Part shown: in pieces, positions 27,891 to 37,001 of the stretch
Layout of the letters: each line of letters starts with the position of its first letter
Numbering within the stretch: the stretch's first letter is position 1
Assembly: GCF_018476525.1 (NCBI RefSeq)
Contig: NZ_JAHCST010000041.1
Span: forward strand, 18,406 to 82,405
Length of the DNA stretch: 64,000 nt
DNA from: Acrocarpospora catenulata
GTDB lineage: Bacteria > Actinomycetota > Actinomycetes > Streptosporangiales > Streptosporangiaceae
Reading direction: 5' to 3'
Translations under genes and position numbers: made by a program
The notes under the pieces: model-generated
What the model was told of the DNA's origin: nothing
The model's database searches: none
The model's input: only the letters and a program-made list of their open reading frames with translations

Positions 27891-28997
27891 TCAGTCGTTG
27901 CCGAGAACGTCGGCGGCGCCGGGCACGTCGGTGACCGAGCGCTGCGGGGGACCCACGTAGGTCGCGCTGGGGCGGACGAGCCTGCCCGTGCGCTTCTGCT
28001 CCAGGATGTGGGCGGCCCAGCCGGCCGTACGGGCGCAGGTGAACATCGCGGTGAACATGTGCGCCGGCACCTCGGCGAAGTCCAGGATGACCGCCGCCCA
28101 GTACTCCACGTTGGTGGCGAGCACCCGATCCGGCTTGCGCGCGTGCAACTCCTCAAGCGCGGCCGTCTCCAGCGCCGCCGCCACCTCGTACCGGGGGGCG
28201 CCCAGTTCCTTGGCGGTACGGCGGAGCACCCGGGCCCGCGGGTCCTCGGCCCGGTAGACCCGGTGGCCGAAGCCCATCAGGCGCTGGCCCTTGTCCAGTT
28301 CGCTCTGCACGTACTTGCGGGCGTCGCCGAGCTGCTCGACACCTTCGATCATGTGCAGCACCCGGGCGGGAGCCCCGCCGTGCAGCGGCCCGGACATCGC
28401 GCCGACCGCGCCGGACAGCGCGGCGGAGACGTCCGCGCCGGTGGAGGCGATCACCCGGGCGGTGAACGTGGAGGCGTTCATGCCGTGCTCGGCGGCCGAG
28501 ACCCAGTACGCGTCGATGGCCTTGACGTGCCGGGGATCCGGCTCGCCCCGCCAGCGGGTCATGAAACGCTCCACGATGCTGGACGCCTCGTCCACCCGCT
28601 TCTGGGGAACCATCGGAAGGCCCAGACCACGGGCGGACTGCGCGACGAACGACAGCGCGGTCACCGAGGCGCGTGCGAGATCGTCGCGGGCCTGGGCGTC
28701 GTCGATGTCGAGCAGGGGCCGGAAGCCGTACGCGGGCGCCAGCATGGCCAGCGCGCTCTGCACGTCTACCCGGATGTCACCGGAATGGACAGGTACGGGG
28801 TAAGGCTCTGCCGGCGGGAGTCCCGGCAGAAACTCGTTGTCGACCAGCAGTCCCCACACGTTGCCGTAGGTGACGCGGCCGACCAACTCCTCGATGTCGA
28901 CGCCCCGGTATCGCAGGGCGCCCCCTTCTTTGTCCGGTTCCGCGATCTCGGTCTCGAAAGCTACCACGCCCTCGAGACCGGGTTTGAAGTCGGACAC
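27891..28997 (-). CDS. citA: citrate synthase 2
   Basis: A 368-residue citrate synthase of the actinobacterial CitA type, condensing acetyl-CoA and oxaloacetate. The catalytic residues are visible: His in SAAEHGMNAST, His in MGFGHRVYRAEDPRA and Asp in NVEYWAAVILD. The N-terminus lacks the regulatory extension of the hexameric NADH-sensitive enzyme. It starts at GTG 28997 with GGGAGG upstream. Divergent from pdxH. Confidence 0.95.
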   Translation of the reverse strand: MSDFKPGLEGVVAFETEIAEPDKEGGALRYRGVDIEELVGRVTYGNVWGLLVDNEFLPGLPPAEPYPVPVHSGDIRVDVQSALAMLAPAYGFRPLLDIDDAQARDDLARASVTALSFVAQSARGLGLPMVPQKRVDEASSIVERFMTRWRGEPDPRHVKAIDAYWVSAAEHGMNASTFTARVIASTGADVSAALSGAVGAMSGPLHGGAPARVLHMIEGVEQLGDARKYVQSELDKGQRLMGFGHRVYRAEDPRARVLRRTAKELGAPRYEVAAALETAALEELHARKPDRVLATNVEYWAAVILDFAEVPAHMFTAMFTCARTAGWAAHILEQKRTGRLVRPSATYVGPPQRSVTDVPGAADVLGND

Positions 28998-29170
28998 TCT
29001 CGGCCGCCTCCCTCTCTTGTGAAGTCAAAAAGCCTTGATGTCGAGATACCGGCGGGTCAATTTAACCTCTCGTGGCGGCTGTGGTCGCCCCCCGGTCCCT
29101 CCAGAACACCATCACCCCAGGTAGGGGGTGCTGCGTCGGATCTCTGCCAAGCACGGGAGAATACCTTTCC

Positions 29171-29809
29171 GTGGACCGCTCTTCGCATCTCGCCGGGTTC
29201 CGGCGCGACTACCGGGGTGAGCCCCTGCTCGCCGTGGCCGACGACCCGGTGGCCCAGTTCACCGTCTGGTTCGCCGACGCGGTCGACGCCGGGCTGCCGG
29301 AACCCAATGCCATGATCCTGGCCACCTGCTCGGCCGGGGGTAGACCCTCGGCGCGGACAGTTCTGCTGAAAGGATTCGACGAGCAAGGTTTCACGTTCTT
29401 CACCAACTACGAGTCGCGCAAGGGCCGCGACCTGGCCGAGAACCCGCGCGCCTGCCTGGTCTTCCCGTGGCATCCGCTGCGCCGCCAGGTCCGGGTGGAG
29501 GGCCATGCCGTCCGCGTCTCCCGGGAGGAGTCCACGGCCTACTTCCACTCCCGGCCGTACGGCTCCCGCATCGCGGCCTGGGCCTCGCGGCAGTCGGCGG
29601 TGGTCAGGTCCAGAGAGGAACTGGACGCGCGCTACGCCGAACTGGCCGAGCGCTGGCCGGAGGATCCGCCGGTGCCTGACCACTGGGGCGGCTTCCGGGT
29701 GGTGCCGAACGAGCTGGAGTTCTGGCAGGGCCGGGACAACCGCATGCACGACCGCTTCCGCTACCGCCGCTCCGGCGACCGCTGGGTGATCGAACGTCTG
29801 GCCCCCTGA
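29171..29809 (+). CDS. pdxH: pyridoxamine 5'-phosphate oxidase
   Basis: A 212-residue FMN enzyme oxidising pyridoxamine or pyridoxine phosphate to PLP. Motifs: [29 protein letters not shown] and YESRKGRDL for FMN and substrate, and the C-terminal [17 protein letters not shown] ending in RLAP. GTG 29171 with GGGAGA ten bases upstream gives the usual length. Genes for PLP enzymes (serC, the aminotransferase) lie elsewhere in the window. Confidence 0.95.
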   Translation: MDRSSHLAGFRRDYRGEPLLAVADDPVAQFTVWFADAVDAGLPEPNAMILATCSAGGRPSARTVLLKGFDEQGFTFFTNYESRKGRDLAENPRACLVFPWHPLRRQVRVEGHAVRVSREESTAYFHSRPYGSRIAAWASRQSAVVRSREELDARYAELAERWPEDPPVPDHWGGFRVVPNELEFWQGRDNRMHDRFRYRRSGDRWVIERLAP

Positions 29810-29827
29810 GTACCTGAATCTAGGTAC
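29810..29827. promoter_or_regulatory. GTACCT-N6-AGGTAC palindrome
   Basis: A perfect 6-bp inverted repeat with a six-base spacer, directly after the pdxH stop codon and 17 bp before the MFS start. A repressor bound here would block the MFS promoter or its ribosome site. Confidence 0.4.
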
Positions 29828-29844
29828 ATGGGAGGGTGCTGGGC

Positions 29845-31083
29845 GTGGGCAGAGTAAGTGAGTTGTTTCGCCGGCACATGGTGGACACCCGTCCGGTTCA
29901 GATCCTCGACTACCGCCGGCTGCTGGCCGGGCAGGCGGTGGGCTTCATCGGCTTCCAGCTCACCGCGGTCGCGGTCAGCGCCGAGGTGTACGCGCTCACC
30001 GGCTCCTCCTTCTGGGTCGGCCTGCTCGGCCCGGTGGCGCTGGTCCCGCTGGTGGTCTTCGGCCTGTGGGGCGGCGCCATCGCCGACGCCATGGACCGGC
30101 GCAGGCTGCTCCTGGCCAGCTCGGTGATCAGCTGGTCGGCCACGCTCACCCTGCTGGTCAACGCGGTCACCCTGAAGAGCATTTGGGTGATCATGGTGGC
30201 GGTGGCCGTGCAGTCCATGGGGTTCGCGGTCTCCTCGCCGACCAGGAACGCGATCGTGCCCCGGCTCGTCCCGGTCGAGCTGGTGCCCTCGGCCAACACC
30301 CTCAACTTCCTGTTCAGCAGCTTCTCCTCGGTGCTCGGCCCGCTGCTCGGCGGCGTCATCCTGGCCGGCGGCGGGTACGGCACCGCGTACCTGATCGACG
30401 CCGTGCTGTTCACCGCCGCGCTCTACGCCGCCTTCCGGCTGCCCCCGCTGGAGCCGCAGGGCGAGGTGACCGCCCCGGGCCCCCGCGCGGTGGCCGACGG
30501 CCTGCGCTACATCATGCGCACCCCGGTGGTGCTGATGTCCTTCCTGGTGGACATCATCGCGATGGCCTTCGCGCTGCCCCGGGCGCTCTACCCGGAGCTG
30601 ACCGCGGTGCGCTTCGACGGCTCGGAGATCGCCTACGGCTGGCTGGCGGCGGCCATCCCGCTGGGCGCGGTGGTCGGCGGGGTCTTCTCCGGCTGGGTCG
30701 GCCGGGTACGAAGGCAGGGTGTCGCGCTCACCCTGGTGATCGCGGTCTGGGGGATCACCGTCGCCGGGGCCGGGCTGGCCGAGTCGCTGTGGCTGATCGT
30801 GTTACTGCTGGCCTTCGGCGGGTTCGCCGACCTGGTCTCGGCGGTCTGGCGGCAGACCATCCTCCAGACCTACGCCCGCGACTCGATGCGCGGCCGGTTG
30901 CAGGGCGTCTTCTTCGTCGTGGTGGCCGGCGGGCCGCGCCTGGGCGACCTGCGCGCGGGCAGCACCGCCTCGATGTTCGGGCTGGTGCCGGCCTGGGTCG
31001 GCGGAGGTCTGGTCTGCGCGGTGACGGTGGTGGTCGTGGGCCTGGCGGTGCCGTCGTTCCGGCGCTACCGGGTGCGCTCCTGA
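29845..31083 (+). CDS. MFS exporter (EntS-like)
   Basis: A 412-residue, roughly 12-helix permease. The loop between helices 2 and 3 has GLWGGAIADAMDRRRLLL, the MFS signature of the MFS_3 group that includes the enterobactin exporter EntS. GGGAGGG eight bases before GTG 29845 fixes the start. It precedes the IdeR-type gene by about 140 bp; a link to siderophore export is tempting, but no biosynthetic genes are present. Confidence 0.88.
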   Translation: MGRVSELFRRHMVDTRPVQILDYRRLLAGQAVGFIGFQLTAVAVSAEVYALTGSSFWVGLLGPVALVPLVVFGLWGGAIADAMDRRRLLLASSVISWSATLTLLVNAVTLKSIWVIMVAVAVQSMGFAVSSPTRNAIVPRLVPVELVPSANTLNFLFSSFSSVLGPLLGGVILAGGGYGTAYLIDAVLFTAALYAAFRLPPLEPQGEVTAPGPRAVADGLRYIMRTPVVLMSFLVDIIAMAFALPRALYPELTAVRFDGSEIAYGWLAAAIPLGAVVGGVFSGWVGRVRRQGVALTLVIAVWGITVAGAGLAESLWLIVLLLAFGGFADLVSAVWRQTILQTYARDSMRGRLQGVFFVVVAGGPRLGDLRAGSTASMFGLVPAWVGGGLVCAVTVVVVGLAVPSFRRYRVRS

Positions 31084-31225
31084 GATCGGCCGTCCGCAAC
31101 GCTCCCCGGACATGGAAGGATTCAGGTCGCGCGCATGTTAGCAATCCTGCGCCGGATGATGCCGCCGGGACGGGCAGAAGCCGCTGGACGGGTCGTAGCA
31201 TCGAGACAGACCGGGAGGAAAGACG

Positions 31226-31945
31226 TTGACCGCACACGGCCTGATCGACACGACGGAGATGTACCTCCGGACGATCTACGAGCTGGAAGAAGAAGGCATC
31301 GTCCCGCTGCGCGCGCGCATCGCCGAACGCCTTCAGCAGAGCGGCCCCACGGTCAGCCAGACGGTCGCGCGGATGGAGCGCGACGGTCTGGTCAAGGTGG
31401 AGGGGGACCGCCATCTCACCATGACCGATCTGGGCCGCACCCTGGCCATCCGGGTGATGCGCAAGCACCGCCTGGCCGAGTGCCTGCTCATCCAGGTGAT
31501 CGGGATGCCCTGGGAGGAGGTGCACATCGAGGCCTGCCGCTGGGAGCACGTGATGTCGGACTCGGTGGAGACCCGGCTGGTCACGCTGCTGAACAACCCC
31601 AAAGTGTGCCCGCACGGGAACCCCATCCCGGGCCTGGAGGAGCTCAGCGACGAGGCGGCGGCCGGGCAAGGGTCCGGTTTGGCGGAATATGAGGCGGTCT
31701 CGCCCATGGCGGAGCTGGCTGGACCCCGGGATATACCCGTTGTGGTGCGCCGAATTAGCGAACAAGTGCAAAGCGACGCCGCTGTGATGCTTAAACTCAA
31801 GCAAGTTGGGATACAACCCGGACGCGAGGTCACGCTCGCGGCGAGCGACGACGGTGTGCGGGTGACAGGTGACGACGAAGCGGACAACACTCTCGCGGAG
31901 CTACCGCGCGACGTCGCCGCGCATGTTTTCGTCTCCCGGCGCTGA
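31226..31945 (+). CDS. ideR: DtxR/IdeR-family iron-dependent repressor
   Basis: A 239-residue regulator close to Streptomyces DmdR1. Residues 5-70 form the winged helix (HGLIDTTEMYLRTIYELEEE, QSGPTVSQTVARMERDGL). Metal-site residues are present: Met in TTEMY and ACRWEH carrying the Cys-x-x-Glu-His set. SH3-like domain at the C-terminus (VGIQPGREVTLAASDDGV). It starts at TTG 31226 with GGGAGG upstream. The Fe2+ form represses siderophore and iron-uptake genes. No iron box is visible in the flanking promoters. Confidence 0.93.
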   Translation: MTAHGLIDTTEMYLRTIYELEEEGIVPLRARIAERLQQSGPTVSQTVARMERDGLVKVEGDRHLTMTDLGRTLAIRVMRKHRLAECLLIQVIGMPWEEVHIEACRWEHVMSDSVETRLVTLLNNPKVCPHGNPIPGLEELSDEAAAGQGSGLAEYEAVSPMAELAGPRDIPVVVRRISEQVQSDAAVMLKLKQVGIQPGREVTLAASDDGVRVTGDDEADNTLAELPRDVAAHVFVSRR

Positions 31946-32044
31946 TCCCAGCCGACTCAGGGACCCCCTCCTCTCCCATGAGCCCACCCGCTCTGTTTAC
32001 TCTGGAGCACCCGTGGTCCATATCCCCCGAGGGGCGGTCGCTGG

Positions 32045-34273
32045 ATGAAACGTTGGGGGGATCTGTCACAGGACGCCGCCGACCATCTCTCCGCAGGGTC
32101 AGTTCTCGACCATGCGGAGATGGCCGTCGTCGTCACTGATCGCTTCAGCAACGTCCTGTACTGGAACCCGTTCGCCGAACGGCTCTTCGGCCGGCCAGGG
32201 CTGGCCGGCGACAAGGACGACGTGTTCTCCCTGGGCATCATGGAGAAGGATCATCCGCTCGCCGTCGACCTGGCCAAGCACGTGCTCAGGGGCAACGTCT
32301 GGGAGGGCACCTTCGACGTGCTCCGGATGGACGGCACGATGATCTACGTCCGGGCCCAGGCGGTGCCGATGCGCCACCCGTCCGGCTCGGTCACCGGCAT
32401 CGTGATCACCGCCCGCGAGGCGATGAAGAGCAACGAGCGGGAGAAGGACCGGTTCGGCCTGCTGGAGCGCATCGGCGAGCGGCTGGCCGGCTCGCTGTAC
32501 GTGGAGGAGACGCTCAACCGGGTTGCCGAGATGCTGGTCCCGCAGTTCGCCGACCACTGCTTCATCGAGCTGATGGAGGGCGACCGGCTGATCCGCAAGG
32601 TGTCCACCCACGTGGGCGGCTGGACCCCGCCGCCGGACAGCTGGAAGCCGGTGGGCGCGGAGATCAGGTACCCGGCCGGCCACTACGGCGACGCCGCGCT
32701 GCGCCGCCAGGAGACCATCCTGGTCGAGGACTTCTCCCAGGTCAGCTACCCGTCGCCGAGCGAGGGCGCGGCCCGGGTGTGCGGCGAGATCGGGATGACC
32801 TCCGCCATCGTGGCGCCGCTCTGCGCCCGCGGCGAGACCCTCGGCCTGATGTATCTGGCCCTGTCCAACCTCACCGACCGCCGCTCGCCGCACTACGACG
32901 CCTTCGACCGCGACTTCGTCGGCGCCATCGCCACCCGGGTGGCGCTCGCCGTGGACAACGCGCTGCTGTTCGAGGAGGAGCGGCACACCGCCGAGTCCTT
33001 CCAGAAGCACCTGCTCCCGCGCGAGCTGCCCTCGCTGGACGGGCTGGAGATCGCCGTCCGGTACTACCCCGCCGCCCCGCTGGCCAGCCACGGCCAGGGC
33101 ATCCAGACCCAGGTCGGCGGCGACTGGTACGACGTGATCCCGCTCTCGGCCGGCCGGGTCGGCATCGTCATCGGCGACGTGGAGGGCCGGGGGGCCAAGG
33201 CCGCCGCCGTGATGGGCCAGCTGCGGGCCGCGCTGCGCGCCTTCGCCCAGGACGACAAGCCGCCCGCCGACATCCTGGCCCGGCTGGACGAGTGGACCAG
33301 GATCGTGGCCGCCCCCGAGCACGACGACTTCGGCGCCGACGTCACCAACCCGCCGATGGTGACCTGCCAGTACCTGGTCTACGACGCCTGGTCCCGGCAG
33401 CTGTCGTTCGCCAACGCCGGCCACTCCCCGCCGCTGCTGATCGTGGACGGTGTCGTCACCGAGCTGGACATCACCTACGTGGGCCAGCCGCTCGGCGCCC
33501 GCGTCTCCGGCATGCACGCCGACCTGGTCTACAAGGAGGAGACCCGGACCCTGCCGCCGGGCGCCACCCTGCTGCTCTACACCGACGGCCTGGTCGACCG
33601 GCGCCCCACGCGCGGCACCGACGAGCCCGGGCTGTCGGAGGACGAGACCCTCCAGATCCTCTGCGACAAGGTCACCAAGATCGCCGGTGAGTCGGTGGAG
33701 CGCATCGCCGACGCCGCCACCATCGCGGTGCCGGGCGAGATCGACGACGACATGGCCATCCTGGTGGTCCGCTCGGCCGCCAACGAGCTGGAGTTCGAGA
33801 GCCGCGCCTTCCCGGCCCAGCCGATCATGGTCGGCGAGGCCAGGCGGATGGCCATGGAGGCCTTCGCCAGCTGGAACGTGCCTGACGAGCGGGCCGACCT
33901 GGCCTGCCTGCTGGTCTCCGAGGTGGTCACCAACGTGGTGCTGCACGCGGCCACGGTCAGCGCGCCGCGCCGCGAGCTCACCCTGGAGGGGCCGCCGCTG
34001 CCCTTCGACGAGGCGTGGGACGTGCCGGGCCTGGAGGAGGAGATCGCCGCCGTCGACAAGGAGTTCACGCTCCGGCTGCGACGCGGCAGGGACGCCATCT
34101 GGGTGGAGGTCTTCGACCAGGACCTGCGGCTGCCGCGGATCCGCAGCGCCGGGGAGAACGACGAGGGCGGCCGCGGGCTCTACCTGGTCGACCAGCTGGC
34201 CCGCCGATGGGGCTCGCGGCCCACCCCGGAGGGCAAGGCGGTCTGGTTCGAGATCCCGATCGGCGGCCGGTGA
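32045..34273 (+). CDS. PAS-GAF-PP2C(SpoIIE)-HATPase phosphatase
   Basis: A 742-residue regulator. PAS at about 20-130 (VLYWNPFAERLFG), GAF at about 150-310 (VEETLNRVAEMLVPQFADHC), SpoIIE-type PP2C at about 330-570 with metal aspartates in VGGDWYDVI, GDVEGRG and DDDMAILVV, and an RsbW-like HATPase at about 600-740 (LLVSEVVTNVVLHA, NDEGGRGLYLVDQLA). Such proteins sense a signal, dephosphorylate STAS anti-anti-sigma factors and may rephosphorylate them. The STAS protein at 11928 is a possible but distant substrate. Confidence 0.92.
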   Translation: MKRWGDLSQDAADHLSAGSVLDHAEMAVVVTDRFSNVLYWNPFAERLFGRPGLAGDKDDVFSLGIMEKDHPLAVDLAKHVLRGNVWEGTFDVLRMDGTMIYVRAQAVPMRHPSGSVTGIVITAREAMKSNEREKDRFGLLERIGERLAGSLYVEETLNRVAEMLVPQFADHCFIELMEGDRLIRKVSTHVGGWTPPPDSWKPVGAEIRYPAGHYGDAALRRQETILVEDFSQVSYPSPSEGAARVCGEIGMTSAIVAPLCARGETLGLMYLALSNLTDRRSPHYDAFDRDFVGAIATRVALAVDNALLFEEERHTAESFQKHLLPRELPSLDGLEIAVRYYPAAPLASHGQGIQTQVGGDWYDVIPLSAGRVGIVIGDVEGRGAKAAAVMGQLRAALRAFAQDDKPPADILARLDEWTRIVAAPEHDDFGADVTNPPMVTCQYLVYDAWSRQLSFANAGHSPPLLIVDGVVTELDITYVGQPLGARVSGMHADLVYKEETRTLPPGATLLLYTDGLVDRRPTRGTDEPGLSEDETLQILCDKVTKIAGESVERIADAATIAVPGEIDDDMAILVVRSAANELEFESRAFPAQPIMVGEARRMAMEAFASWNVPDERADLACLLVSEVVTNVVLHAATVSAPRRELTLEGPPLPFDEAWDVPGLEEEIAAVDKEFTLRLRRGRDAIWVEVFDQDLRLPRIRSAGENDEGGRGLYLVDQLARRWGSRPTPEGKAVWFEIPIGGR

Positions 34274-34315
34274 GGAAGCTGGTTCCCCCGCTGTTCGGGT
34301 GCTTGACTCGAAGGC

Positions 34316-35071
34316 ATGGAGCTGGTTTACGAGCGCAGGGGGTCCGGGACGCCGCTGGTGCTGCTGCACGGGATCGGGCACCACTTGGCGGCCTGGGACC
34401 CCGTTCTTGACCTGCTGGCGCAGCGGCACGATGTGATCGCGGTGGATCTGTCCGGGTTCGGGGCTTCGCCGCCGTTGCCCGCCGGGCTGCCGTACAACGC
34501 GGAGACGCTGGCCGGCGCGGTGGAGCAGTTCTGGGGGCGGCTGGGCATCGCGGAGCCGCACGTGGCGGGGAACTCGCTGGGCGGGTACCTCGCGCTGGAC
34601 ATGGCCTCCCGGGGCGTGGTGCGGACGGCGACCGCGTTCTCCCCGGCCGGGTTCTGGTCCCGGTCCGAACTGCTCTACGCCCGTACGGCGTTGCGCGCGT
34701 TGCGCCGGGCTCCGTTCTGGGTGGCCCGGATGCTCGGGGCGAGACTGCTGCTCGCGCACCCGGAGCGGCTGCCGGAGGAGGCGTACGTGGCGGCCGTCGA
34801 GGCGCTGCGGCGGTCCGCCGGGTTCGACGGCACGCTGGACTCGTTCGCCTGGATGGCGCCCCCGGCCCCGCCGAAGGTGCCGATCACGGTGGCGTGGGGC
34901 GCCCATGATCGTTTGCTGCCCCGGTGGCAGGCGGTCAGGGCGGGGCGGTGGGCCCAGCAGCGGGTGGTGTTGCTGCGGGGGTGCGGGCATCTGCCGATGA
35001 GCGACGATCCCGAGCTGGTGGCTCAGGTGATCATGGATGGAGCGCGCGAACCGATCCGGCTAGGCGGTTGA
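34316..35071 (+). CDS. alpha/beta hydrolase
   Basis: A 251-residue hydrolase with a complete triad: nucleophile Ser in GNSLGG (about residue 87), Asp in WGAHDRL (about 203) and His in GCGHLPMSDDP (about 229). LLHGIGHHLAAWD is the oxyanion motif. Substrate unknown. Its last 41 bases overlap the 3' end of the gene on the opposite strand. Confidence 0.88.
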   Translation: MELVYERRGSGTPLVLLHGIGHHLAAWDPVLDLLAQRHDVIAVDLSGFGASPPLPAGLPYNAETLAGAVEQFWGRLGIAEPHVAGNSLGGYLALDMASRGVVRTATAFSPAGFWSRSELLYARTALRALRRAPFWVARMLGARLLLAHPERLPEEAYVAAVEALRRSAGFDGTLDSFAWMAPPAPPKVPITVAWGAHDRLLPRWQAVRAGRWAQQRVVLLRGCGHLPMSDDPELVAQVIMDGAREPIRLGG

Positions 35072-35398
35072 GGTCCGGCCAGAGGCGCCGATGGGTCTCC
35101 GGGATGGTGATCCAGAGGATGCCCGGGCGGTCGGCGCCTGTGTCGACCGCGATGGCGGCGGCCAGTTCGAGGTTGGCCTTGCGGCCCGCGTCGCTCTTGG
35201 GCATGTGCATCTCGCGGACGATCATCCAGCCGTTCCTGATCGGCTGGGAGGCCACGTCCCGGCCCCGGGTGCCGCTGGGGAAGTTGTTGCGCTGCTTGTG
35301 GTCGAGCATCGCGACGGGGGGGCGTCGGGGAATTCCGGGTGCGCGGTCATTAGGGCCCGGTCGGTCGGTGAGAGCTCCGGATCCAGGATCGGCTTCAT
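35031..35398 (-). pseudogene. conserved small protein split by a frameshift in a G7 run
   Basis: Frame 1 starts at ATG 35398 (MKPILDPELSPTDRALMTAH, then PEFPDAPP). Frame 2 holds the rest (MLDHKQRNNFPSGTRGRDVA to the stop near 35031). They meet at seven Gs, 35316-35322; one more G would give a continuous protein of about 122 residues reading DAPPVAMLDHKQ. This is either a sequencing error or a real loss. The start overlaps the stop of the membrane gene upstream (ATGA), so the two were built as a pair. I recognise no family. Confidence 0.55.
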
Positions 35399-35559
35399 CG
35401 GAGGTTCTGGCCCCAGATCAGGAGCATGGCGATGATGAAGACGATCATCACACCAGCGTACGCGATGTTGCTCAGCCGAAAGAAGCGGCGGATGCGGTTG
35501 AGCAGCCAGGCGAACAGGAACGCCAAGAAAACCAGGAGAATCAGTCCGCTCCAGTCCAT
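35395..35559 (-). CDS. 54-residue two-helix membrane protein
   Basis: ATG 35559 to TGA 35395. Two hydrophobic segments, about residues 5-20 (GLILLVFLAFLFAWLL) and 35-50 (AGVMIVFIIAMLLIWG), flank a basic loop NRIRRFFRLSN. The hairpin would place both ends outside or both inside. The stop overlaps the next start as ATGA. The ATG lies only about 12 bp from the predicted end of the tnpB element, so its native promoter may have been displaced by the insertion. Confidence 0.6.
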   Translation of the reverse strand: MDWSGLILLVFLAFLFAWLLNRIRRFFRLSNIAYAGVMIVFIIAMLLIWGQNLR

Positions 35560-35570
35560 GCGCCCATTTT

Positions 35571-35700
35571 GACATCCTCCCTCCCTGAAGGGAGAGGAGT
35601 CCCCACGGTCACCCGCAGGGGTTCCTGTTTCATCGCCGGTCGCCCGCCCGAGAGGACTCTCGTTGAGGTCTTATACCTGCTCCGCAGGCGTTTTACCTCT
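35571..35700 (-). ncRNA. probable TnpB omega-RNA scaffold / right end
   Basis: Downstream of tnpB the minus strand ends with the hairpin CTCCC-TTCA-GGGAG (35581-35594) and then GGATGTC (35571-35577), matching the usual right end of IS1341-type tnpB elements. This would be the 3' scaffold of the guide RNA, continuing into flanking DNA as the guide. The 5' limit, inside the tnpB 3' end, is approximate. Confidence 0.6.
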
Positions 35701-36799
35701 CCGCCAGCCCGGCGGCGAGGATGTTCCTGGCCGCGTTGACGTCCCGGTCATGGGATGCGCCGCAGGCGCATTCCCATTCCCGGACGTTCAGCGGCATGGC
35801 TTCTTGCAGGGTCCCGCACGCCGAGCACAGCTTGCTCGAGGGGAACCAGCGGTCCACCGTCACCAGTTCCCGCCCATACCACTGCGCTTTGTACTCCAGC
35901 ATCGACCGGAGTTCCCGCCAGGAGGCGTCGGAGATGGCGCGGGCGAGTTTGCGGTTGCGGACCATGTTGCGGACGGTCAGGTCTTCCACGGCGATCACTT
36001 GGTTCTCGCGAACGAGCCGGGTGGACAGTTTGTGCAGGAAGTCACGGCGACGGTCGGTGATCCGAGCGTAGATGCGGGCGACCTTCAGCCGTGCCCTGGC
36101 CCGGTTGGCGGACCCTTTGGTCGTGCGGGCCAGCGCCCGCTGCGCCTTGGCCAGCCTCGTGCGGTTGGCCCGCTCATGCCTGGGGTTGGTGATCTTCTCC
36201 CCGGTGGACAGCGTCACCAGGGCGGTGATTCCCGCGTCCACTCCGACCATGGCCTCTGCGGGGTCAAGCGGGCGGATCCTCTCCTCCACCAGGATCGAGA
36301 TGAACCATCGTCCCGCCGCGTCCCTGGACACGGTGACCGTGGACGGACGCGCGCCCTCCGGCAGCGGACGCGACCACACGATGTCCAGCGGCGCGTCCAT
36401 CTTGGCCAGGGTGAGCGCGCCGTCCCGCCAGCGGAAGGCCGAGCGGGTGTACTCGGCCGACAGCCGCGACTTCTTCCGCGACTTGAACACTGGATACCTG
36501 GCATGTTTGGCGAAGAAGTTCGCGAACGCCGCCTGAAGGTGGCGCAGTGCCTGCTGAAGCGGAACCGAGGAAACCTCGTTGAGGAACGCCAGCTCCTCGG
36601 TGCGCTTCCATTCCGTCAGCCGCCCAGAGGACTGCACGTAGGAGATCTTGCGGCCGTCCTGGGTGTAGGCGCGGGTGCGTTCTTCCAGGGCCTTGTTGTA
36701 AACCAGGCGCACGCACCCGAAGGTCCGGGCAAGCTCGGAAGCTTGCTCGGGGGTCGGGTGGAAGCGGTACTTGTAGGCCCGCTTCACGATCTGCGCCAC
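35693..36799 (-). CDS. tnpB: TnpB, RNA-guided RuvC-type endonuclease
   Basis: A 368-residue TnpB of normal length. The N-terminal helix-turn-helix and wedge part (KRAYKYRFHPTPEQA) is followed by the RuvC core: Asp in VGVDAGI (about 191), Glu in IAVEDL (about 276) and Asp in DRDVNAARN (about 354). The zinc finger CSAC ... CACG lies between the last two. All catalytic residues are intact, so it may be active. It starts at GTG 36799. TnpB cuts the empty donor site with a guide from the element end, which helps retain the element. Confidence 0.92.
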   Translation of the reverse strand: MAQIVKRAYKYRFHPTPEQASELARTFGCVRLVYNKALEERTRAYTQDGRKISYVQSSGRLTEWKRTEELAFLNEVSSVPLQQALRHLQAAFANFFAKHARYPVFKSRKKSRLSAEYTRSAFRWRDGALTLAKMDAPLDIVWSRPLPEGARPSTVTVSRDAAGRWFISILVEERIRPLDPAEAMVGVDAGITALVTLSTGEKITNPRHERANRTRLAKAQRALARTTKGSANRARARLKVARIYARITDRRRDFLHKLSTRLVRENQVIAVEDLTVRNMVRNRKLARAISDASWRELRSMLEYKAQWYGRELVTVDRWFPSSKLCSACGTLQEAMPLNVREWECACGASHDRDVNAARNILAAGLAER

Positions 36800-37001
36800 G
36801 TCTCACACATTACTAGGCGATCAGTTAAGAAGTGGCCTGTTGTGGTAAACGGCGGGCGGCCTGACGGCGAACCGCCTGCCCCTGCCCTGCTCGGCAGGGT
36901 CCGATTCCCCCTGTCTGGGGGGGGGCTCCTCGGAGGCGTCTGATGAGCGGATTGATTGGAGCATGCCGGGCTTCGCAGAGGAACCTTGTGGGGGACCCGC
37001 G

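Larger units (their letters stand above)
35571..36830 (-). mobile_element. IS200/IS605-family element of the tnpB-only (IS1341) type
   Basis: The element consists of tnpB plus a recognisable right end; no tnpA is adjacent. The left end lies somewhere in the 5' flank of tnpB (36800 to about 36850) and cannot be fixed. It sits between a small-gene pair and an acyl-CoA dehydrogenase. Mobility would need a TnpA in trans. Confidence 0.7.

Noticed and set aside
31084..31225. Iron box for autoregulation of ideR
   Set aside because: No 19-bp TTAGGTTAGSCTAACCTAA-like sequence was found on inspection of the MFS and ideR promoters.
32099..34990. A 963-codon open frame on the minus strand
   Set aside because: It is the antisense shadow of the PAS-GAF-PP2C phosphatase and hydrolase; its composition is Gly/Arg/His/Pro-rich with no domain, as expected from high GC.
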